Assembly: GCA_012512605.1 (NCBI GenBank)
Contig: JAAZDX010000037.1
Location: forward strand, 1-19,313
Direction: 5' to 3'
DNA length: 19,313 bases
Source of the DNA: Bacillota bacterium
GTDB lineage: Bacteria > Bacillota > UBA4882 > UBA10575
The position numbers were made by a program, and so were the translations under genes. The notes under the pieces were generated by a model, which was not told the origin of the DNA, did no database searches, and was given only the letters and a program-made list of their open reading frames with translations. This document shows, piece by piece, positions 14,497-19,313 of the stretch; position 1 is the stretch's first letter; each line of letters starts with the position of its first letter.

Positions 14497-14524
14497 ATCA
14501 TAGCACAAAATAATGTTAAGTCAA
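14497..14524 (-). promoter_or_regulatory. Sigma-A promoter of the riboswitch-SulP-Mrp operon
   Basis: Minus strand: -35 TTGACT (plus 14519-14524), 16-base spacer, -10 TATGAT (plus 14497-14502), each five of six consensus bases. It begins 30 bases after the lacI-type gene stop and about 33 bases before the aptamer. No terminator is visible between the regulator gene and this promoter, so some read-through is possible. Confidence 0.7.
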
Positions 14525-14554
14525 GGATATGCTGGAATTGTCTGTCGTATCTCC

Positions 14555-15553
14555 TTAGGAAGATTCACCAATCACCAGTTTGGGCAGGATCTGTTCATGT
14601 CTGAGCGCAAACTCCTCGCGGGCAATACGCTTAAATAATAGATCCACCGCCTCTTCAACCATTTGTTCTTTGGAAAGATCCATCGTGGTCAATTTCGGCC
14701 TTGTATAGCTGGCTACACTGTTATCATACCCGACGACCGCGATATCCCCGGGTACTCTTAACCCCAAATCAAGAAGGGCGTCAAGTGCCCCGGCAGCCAT
14801 GACATCATTATAGGCAAAGATGGCGGTAAGATCCGGACATTTCCGGTAAAGTTTCTGCGCTAACCTAAAACCATCTTCCCGGTTGAAGCTCTTTCCCTTT
14901 TCGATATATTCATCTTCCACCTCCAGCTTCGCCTCGTTAAGCGCTTTTTTATACCCTTTCAAGCGCTGTTTTGTCGTTTTACTATTCTTAATCCCGATAA
15001 AACCGATTTTTTGATGGCCCTTTTCTAGAAGATGTCTGGTCGCTATTTCTGCCCCCCGGGTATCATCAAAGGTAAATGTATCAATACCATCAACTACCCG
15101 GGCGCCCGCCAGTCCGATAATGGGAATTTCCTCTTCTTGCATCGCCTCAATAAAACCATTTTCGATTATATCCCAGGTCAGGGTAATAATCACCCCAGCT
15201 ACTCTGTTCTCGATTAAAATGTCCTTATACAGTTCGACCCGCTCGATATCACTATGGGTATTGCAAAGATAAACACCATACCTCTTTTTAAAAGCTTTGT
15301 CCTCAATCAGTTGCGCCATTTGCGCGAAAAAGGCATTGCTCACCGAAGGGACCACATAAGCGATGGTCTGGGTCTCTTTTCTGGAAAGAGCACGGGCGAT
15401 GCGATTAGGGCGATAATTCAATTCTTTGATCGCTTTTTCAACTCTTTCCGTCAGCTCCTTACTAACCTTAACCCCGGAATCCCGGTTGATTACGGCAGAA
15501 ACAGTAGCTACGGAAACTCCAGCATGTTTGGCTACATCTTTGATCGTGGGCAT
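14555..15553 (-). CDS. LacI-family transcriptional regulator
   Basis: 332 residues from the ATG at 15553. A second ATG directly before it (15556) sits closer to AGGAGG than usual. The helix-turn-helix is TIKDVAKHAGVSVATVSAVIN (about 3-23), and the hinge helix is NRIARALS (50-57). From about 62 the periplasmic-binding-protein-like sensor domain begins (QTIAYVVPSVSNAFFAQM), ending with KLVIGESS. It lies 44 bases downstream of the arabinofuranosidase genes on the same strand, so it probably represses the arabino-oligosaccharide genes and responds to a pentose sugar. No convincing palindromic operator was found; a weak CCAGGCATGCTGG lies near 18715-18727. Confidence 0.92.
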   Translation of the reverse strand: MPTIKDVAKHAGVSVATVSAVINRDSGVKVSKELTERVEKAIKELNYRPNRIARALSRKETQTIAYVVPSVSNAFFAQMAQLIEDKAFKKRYGVYLCNTHSDIERVELYKDILIENRVAGVIITLTWDIIENGFIEAMQEEEIPIIGLAGARVVDGIDTFTFDDTRGAEIATRHLLEKGHQKIGFIGIKNSKTTKQRLKGYKKALNEAKLEVEDEYIEKGKSFNREDGFRLAQKLYRKCPDLTAIFAYNDVMAAGALDALLDLGLRVPGDIAVVGYDNSVASYTRPKLTTMDLSKEQMVEEAVDLLFKRIAREEFALRHEQILPKLVIGESS

Positions 15554-15597
15554 CATTGTCCTCCTAAATCGGTTTACTCCATTCTTTAATCCGGTCC

Positions 15598-17094
15598 TCA
15601 TTGTTTAATACAGTCAAAGCTTAAACGAAGAACGGAAGCCGCGGGCAACGTAGCGACAAAACCCTTTTCTTTTGTCTTCACACCCTTAAACACTTCCGGT
15701 TTGACCTTGTCCTTTTCTTCAAAAGTATTATGGGCGTTAACTTGGTCGGCGGTTAAGACCATTCCCTCTACCCTTTCAAGCTTCAGTTCAGCACTATTAA
15801 AGATACCTTCCAAGTTAACCCTTTCCGTCGCATGTAAGTTACAAAGGGTAACATTAACTCTTCCCGCTCCGTCCTTGGAGACCGAAGCGTTGAGCAACGG
15901 GATCTTTTCCCCATTCAGTTCATAATCGCCACAATCAAGTTGAAAATCAAGTAAAACCGCATCTTGGTGCACCTGGTACAGATCAAAAACATGATAGGTG
16001 GGCGTTAAAATCATCTCCTCGCCCCTGGTAAGAATCAAAGCCTGCAATACATTAACGATCTGGGCTAGATTAGCCATCCGCACCCGGTCACAATGGCAGT
16101 TAAAAGTATTGAGACTGATCCCAGCAATCAGCGCATCACGTAGGGTGTTCTGTTGATATAAAAAACGCGGATTGGTCCCAGGTTCAACCTGGTGCCAAGC
16201 ACCCCATTCATCCACAATCAACGCCACCCTTTTCTTCGGATCGTATTTATCCATAATCATACTGTGTTTCGTTAATAAATCATCCAGCACCAAAGCTTTT
16301 TGGAGAAAACGGAAGTATTCCGCGATCCCAAACTCAGTGGCTGAGCCTTTCTTTTCCCAGCACTCACCCGAAACAGTATAATAATGCAAACTAAGACCAT
16401 CCATAAACTTACCAGCCCGCTCCATTAAGACCTCAGTCCAGTGATAATCATCATCATAGGATCCAGAAGCAATTTTAAAGATCTCATTATCCCCGTAAGA
16501 TCTGACATAGGTCTGATATCTCCGGTAGACATCAGCATAATATTCGGGGCGCATATTCCCGCCACAGCCCCAGTTTTCATTGCCGATCCCAAAATATTTC
16601 AATTTCCATGGTTTTTCCCGGCCATTTGCCTTCCTTAAACTGGTCAGCGGTGATTCGCCGCCAAAAGTCATATATTCAATCCATTCTTCCATTTCTTGAA
16701 CAGTACCACTGCCTACATTACCGCAGATATAGGGTTCGGCATTTACCTGGGCACAAAGGTCCATAAACTCATGGGTTCCAAAGTGGTTATTTTCTGTGAC
16801 CCCACCCCAGTAGCTATTGACAATCTTCTTTCGCTCCTCCCGGGGACCGATTCCATCTCGCCAATGATAATGATCGGCAAAACAACCACCCGGCCAACGG
16901 ATAACCGGTACTTTAATCTTCCGTAGGGCTTCCACTACATCATTTCTAATCCCCCGTGTATTAGGGATCGGGGACTCCTCACCAACCCAAAAACCCTCGT
17001 AAATACATCTACCAAGATGTTCAGCAAAATGCCCGTAAATATTCCGGTCAATCCTTCCCTTTTTACGGTCCGCATTGATTATTAGCCTATTCAT
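15598..17094 (-). CDS. GH51 alpha-L-arabinofuranosidase (first paralogue)
   Basis: 498 residues, full family length, no signal peptide, so intracellular. It removes terminal arabinofuranose from imported arabino-oligosaccharides. Motifs: IYGHFAEHLGRCIYEGFWVG at 19-38, RWPGGCFADHYHW at 66-78, the acid/base Glu173 in GIGNENW, and the nucleophile Glu296 in LIVDEWGAW. The ATG at 17094 follows GGGGAG. It is clearly diverged from the neighbouring GH51 and belongs to another branch of the family, perhaps with different linkage or xylan-side-chain preference (inference). The two genes are 63 bases apart and probably one transcript. Confidence 0.93.
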   Translation of the reverse strand: MNRLIINADRKKGRIDRNIYGHFAEHLGRCIYEGFWVGEESPIPNTRGIRNDVVEALRKIKVPVIRWPGGCFADHYHWRDGIGPREERKKIVNSYWGGVTENNHFGTHEFMDLCAQVNAEPYICGNVGSGTVQEMEEWIEYMTFGGESPLTSLRKANGREKPWKLKYFGIGNENWGCGGNMRPEYYADVYRRYQTYVRSYGDNEIFKIASGSYDDDYHWTEVLMERAGKFMDGLSLHYYTVSGECWEKKGSATEFGIAEYFRFLQKALVLDDLLTKHSMIMDKYDPKKRVALIVDEWGAWHQVEPGTNPRFLYQQNTLRDALIAGISLNTFNCHCDRVRMANLAQIVNVLQALILTRGEEMILTPTYHVFDLYQVHQDAVLLDFQLDCGDYELNGEKIPLLNASVSKDGAGRVNVTLCNLHATERVNLEGIFNSAELKLERVEGMVLTADQVNAHNTFEEKDKVKPEVFKGVKTKEKGFVATLPAASVLRLSFDCIKQ

Positions 17095-17157
17095 CTTTCT
17101 CCCCTATCTTTACGGTATGATGCAAAAGTTGTCCAGAAATCACCGGTGTTCAGCTTT

Positions 17158-18666
17158 TTAATACAGGCGCAATCTAACAACATTCCAGGACAAAGCGGGT
17201 AATTCCGCAAGCACCCTGTTGGACTTGACCAGTGTTCTCCCCTGATTATGGGGTTTAACCCGATCCGGATCTTCTTCCGTATTGGCTGCTTTCATATCGT
17301 CATGCTCCAGAACGAGATGTTCAATTAATTCAAAATTACCCATGTTGTTTAGATTACACTCTAGTTCAATTGGGGAATCTTGACAACGGTTGACGGCAAA
17401 AATAGTCATTTCCGGCTCATCTTCGGACAAAACCCCGATTGCTTCTACCAAGTTCACCTTTTTATAGCGATCCGTATCATAAACCGGCGAAAGGATCTCC
17501 GGCCGCAAAACTGTTCCCCTTCCATATTTGGAGGCATGATAGTAAGGGTAATAGATCGTCTGCTTGCGGACGCCCCCGCCTGCGCTGGTCATAATCGGGG
17601 CGATGACATTGACCAACTGGGCGAGACAGGCAATACGAATCCGGTCGGCGTGTTTAAGTAGGGTAATCAGGAATAACCCGACCACCAACGCATCTTCAAA
17701 AGTATAGATGTCTTCGAGTAACCGGGGGGCTTTCGTCCAAGGCTCGATCTGTTTATCCTGTTCATTAGAATGAAACCAGACATTCCACTCATCAAAAGAA
17801 AGATAGATAGTTTTATTGGACTTTTTCCGTGCCTTGACATAATCACAAACGGCAATGACTGCCTTAATGAACTCATCAACCTGAACTGTTTCGGCCAGGT
17901 AATTAGCGAGGTTATTTTCCCGATTCCCTAGATACTGATGGAGCGATATGTAATCGACATAATCATAAGTATGGCTTAGTACTGTTGCCTCCCAGTCGGC
18001 AAAGGTGGGCATTTGAAAAGAGGAACTTCCACAGACAACCAGCTCAATATCGGGGTCAACCTGCCGCATGGCTTTTGCCGTTTCCGCCGCCAACCGTCCG
18101 TATTCTTCCGCCGTTTTGTGCCCAATCTGCCAAGGACCATCCATCTCATTCCCCAGACACCAGGTCTTGATCATGTGCGGTTTTTCGTATCCGTGCTCCC
18201 GGCGCAAGTCGCTCCAGTAGCTGCCCCCGGGATGGTTGGTATACTCAATAATGTTACGCGCGGCATCAACCCCCCGTGTTCCCAGGTTAATTGCCACCAT
18301 GGGAGCGGCGCCCACTTTCCGTGCCCAAGAGATAAATTCATTCAAGCCAAATTCATTGGTCTCAAGACTACGCCAGGCCAATTCCAAGCGGACCGGCCTC
18401 TTCGCAACAGGGCCAACACTATCTTCCCAGTTATAGCCAGAAACAAAATTACCGCCCGGATAGCGCACAATCGGGACCTCCAACTCCTTAATCAGCGCCA
18501 TAACATCCTCTCGGAAGCCCTCGGTGTCAGCCTGGGGATGATCTGGCTCAAAGATCCCCGTATAGATAGCCCTCCCTAAATGCTCAATAAATGACCCATA
18601 AATCCGTTGGTCCGTTTTGGCAATTTTAAAATGCTTGTCTAAGAATAATTGGGCTTTTTTTGGCAT
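17158..18666 (-). CDS. abfA: GH51 alpha-L-arabinofuranosidase, AbfA-like
   Basis: 502 residues from ATG at 18666. A TTG nine bases earlier abuts GGAGG too closely to be used. It resembles the well-studied Geobacillus AbfA in length and sequence, with RIYGSFIEHLGRAIY near 21-35, RYPGGNFVSGYNWED near 68-82, acid/base Glu174 in CLGNEMDGPWQIGHKT, and nucleophile Glu293 in LSFDEWNVW. No signal peptide, so it acts in the cytoplasm on arabino-oligosaccharides brought in by the ABC transporter encoded upstream. A second, different GH51 follows, then the LacI regulator. Confidence 0.95.
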   Translation of the reverse strand: MPKKAQLFLDKHFKIAKTDQRIYGSFIEHLGRAIYTGIFEPDHPQADTEGFREDVMALIKELEVPIVRYPGGNFVSGYNWEDSVGPVAKRPVRLELAWRSLETNEFGLNEFISWARKVGAAPMVAINLGTRGVDAARNIIEYTNHPGGSYWSDLRREHGYEKPHMIKTWCLGNEMDGPWQIGHKTAEEYGRLAAETAKAMRQVDPDIELVVCGSSSFQMPTFADWEATVLSHTYDYVDYISLHQYLGNRENNLANYLAETVQVDEFIKAVIAVCDYVKARKKSNKTIYLSFDEWNVWFHSNEQDKQIEPWTKAPRLLEDIYTFEDALVVGLFLITLLKHADRIRIACLAQLVNVIAPIMTSAGGGVRKQTIYYPYYHASKYGRGTVLRPEILSPVYDTDRYKKVNLVEAIGVLSEDEPEMTIFAVNRCQDSPIELECNLNNMGNFELIEHLVLEHDDMKAANTEEDPDRVKPHNQGRTLVKSNRVLAELPALSWNVVRLRLY

Positions 18667-18839
18667 TTTCCACAACCTCCAGTATTTTTAAGAAGATTAC
18701 CTGTTTCCAGTTCCAGCATGCCTGGCTACGTCCTTGCTCATGGGCATCCTCGCCCTCTTAAGTCAATTAATAATAAGTAGTATGCGTTTCTAGTTTAATA
18801 TAAAGATTTCCCTGATTTGTACCCTTTTTCATTATTTTT

Positions 18840-19313
18840 TTAATGGATGGTATATAATTGCGGTTTAAAGTACTTCTGTAAAGCTACAAACAAGAACAGT
18901 AAAGGCAGAATTGCAAAAAAGCTGGACGTCAGGGTCAAATTATAAACCGGAAAACCCTGCGGGTCGGTTATTGTTGTGATCCCAAGAATTACCGGCATCT
19001 TTACTCTACTATTGAGCACAACCAACGGCAGGAAGAAATTGTTCCAGATCCCGACAAAGGAGAGCAAAAACTGGGTAATAAAACCGGGGATCACGTTGGG
19101 CAGCCCGATCTGAAAAAAGAGGCGTAAATCGGTAGCCCCATCGATCTGCGCAGCGTTAAAAATCTCTTCCGGGACCTGATTCCAATAAGCCACCATCATA
19201 TAAACACTAAAGACATTAACAAAGCTTGGTAACAAGACTGCTAACCGTGTATTAATCAAATTTAAATCCCGAAAAAGCATGAAAAGGGGCAAGGTGGTAG
19301 CGTAAACCGGAAC
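18840..19313 (-). CDS. Carbohydrate ABC transporter permease, MalG/AraQ type (N-terminus outside window)
   Basis: C-terminal 157 residues of an inner-membrane sugar permease. The frame stays open to the window edge, so the first half is missing and the apparent TTG at 19292 is not the start. The EAA loop reads EEIFNAAQIDGATDLRLFFQIGLP, which contacts the ATPase, followed by helices FLLSFVGIWNNFFLPLVVL and SSFFAILPLLFLFVALQKYF and the usual short C-terminus. With arabinofuranosidases downstream it most likely carries arabinose or arabino-oligosaccharides (inference). A 173-base gap separates it from the abfA-like gene, and no hairpin terminator is seen there. Confidence 0.92.
   Translation of the reverse strand, partial: VPVYATTLPLFMLFRDLNLINTRLAVLLPSFVNVFSVYMMVAYWNQVPEEIFNAAQIDGATDLRLFFQIGLPNVIPGFITQFLLSFVGIWNNFFLPLVVLNSRVKMPVILGITTITDPQGFPVYNLTLTSSFFAILPLLFLFVALQKYFKPQLYTIH

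Noticed and set aside
18676..18839. Promoter for the abfA-like gene using TTGACT at 18761-18766
   Set aside because: At the right distance the -10 reads CCATGA, a poor match, and no better pair was convincing.
19280..19292. TTG at 19292 or ATG at 19280 as start of the sugar permease
   Set aside because: The frame stays open to the window edge with permease-like sequence (VPVYATTLPLF), so the true start is outside.

Overview
The window looks like the chromosome of an anaerobic, Gram-positive-type bacterium, most likely a Bacillota lineage near the Clostridia or Limnochordia. The reasons are strong AGGAGG-type ribosome sites, TTGACA/TATAAT-like promoters, a ydaO-type c-di-AMP riboswitch, intracellular GH51 arabinofuranosidases with a LacI regulator, and a hydrogenase-style Mrp operon. 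By eye G+C is about half. No rRNA, tRNA, CRISPR array, insertion sequence or phage gene was seen. The species is not resolved.

Layout: (1) 1-2948, plus strand: a three-gene ABC importer of the TrpXYZ type (binding protein, permease, ATPase) ending in a strong hairpin terminator. The binding-protein gene has an in-frame TAG in what would be its signal-peptide start. (2) 2951-4342, minus strand: a secreted DUF2059 protein and an unrecognised membrane protein, each with its own promoter, and a clear terminator between them. (3) 4343-4696: a mostly non-coding spacer with a coding-like 33-codon remnant and a weak terminator for the next operon. (4) 14524 down to 4697, minus strand: one long transcription unit made of promoter, c-di-AMP riboswitch with terminator, SulP anion transporter, then an Mrp-type cation/proton antiporter in the order E-F-G-(MbhD-like)-(MbhE-like)-B-C-D-D2-A/NuoL-like. 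The usual MrpA is split: two short proteins carry its C-terminal parts, and there are three large antiporter-type subunits. No hydrogenase subunits follow. (5) 14555-19313, minus strand: an arabinose-oligosaccharide locus with the end of a sugar ABC permease (cut by the window edge), two GH51 arabinofuranosidases and a LacI-family regulator.

The genes in region 4 probably work together. The Mrp complex exports Na+ in exchange for H+. The SulP protein may be Na+-coupled, or may import bicarbonate or sulfate, so the antiporter would reset the Na+ gradient it uses. The riboswitch places the whole unit under c-di-AMP, the nucleotide many Bacillota use to control ion and osmolyte balance.

The most interesting signal is a pair of related RNA elements inside this operon, at about 6659-6780 and 8360-8506. 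Each sits directly before a large antiporter gene. They share conserved sequence blocks and helices in which base changes are compensated on both strands. They do not look like the ydaO class, and I could not assign them to a riboswitch class. A cation-sensing RNA is the natural hypothesis, but it is untested.
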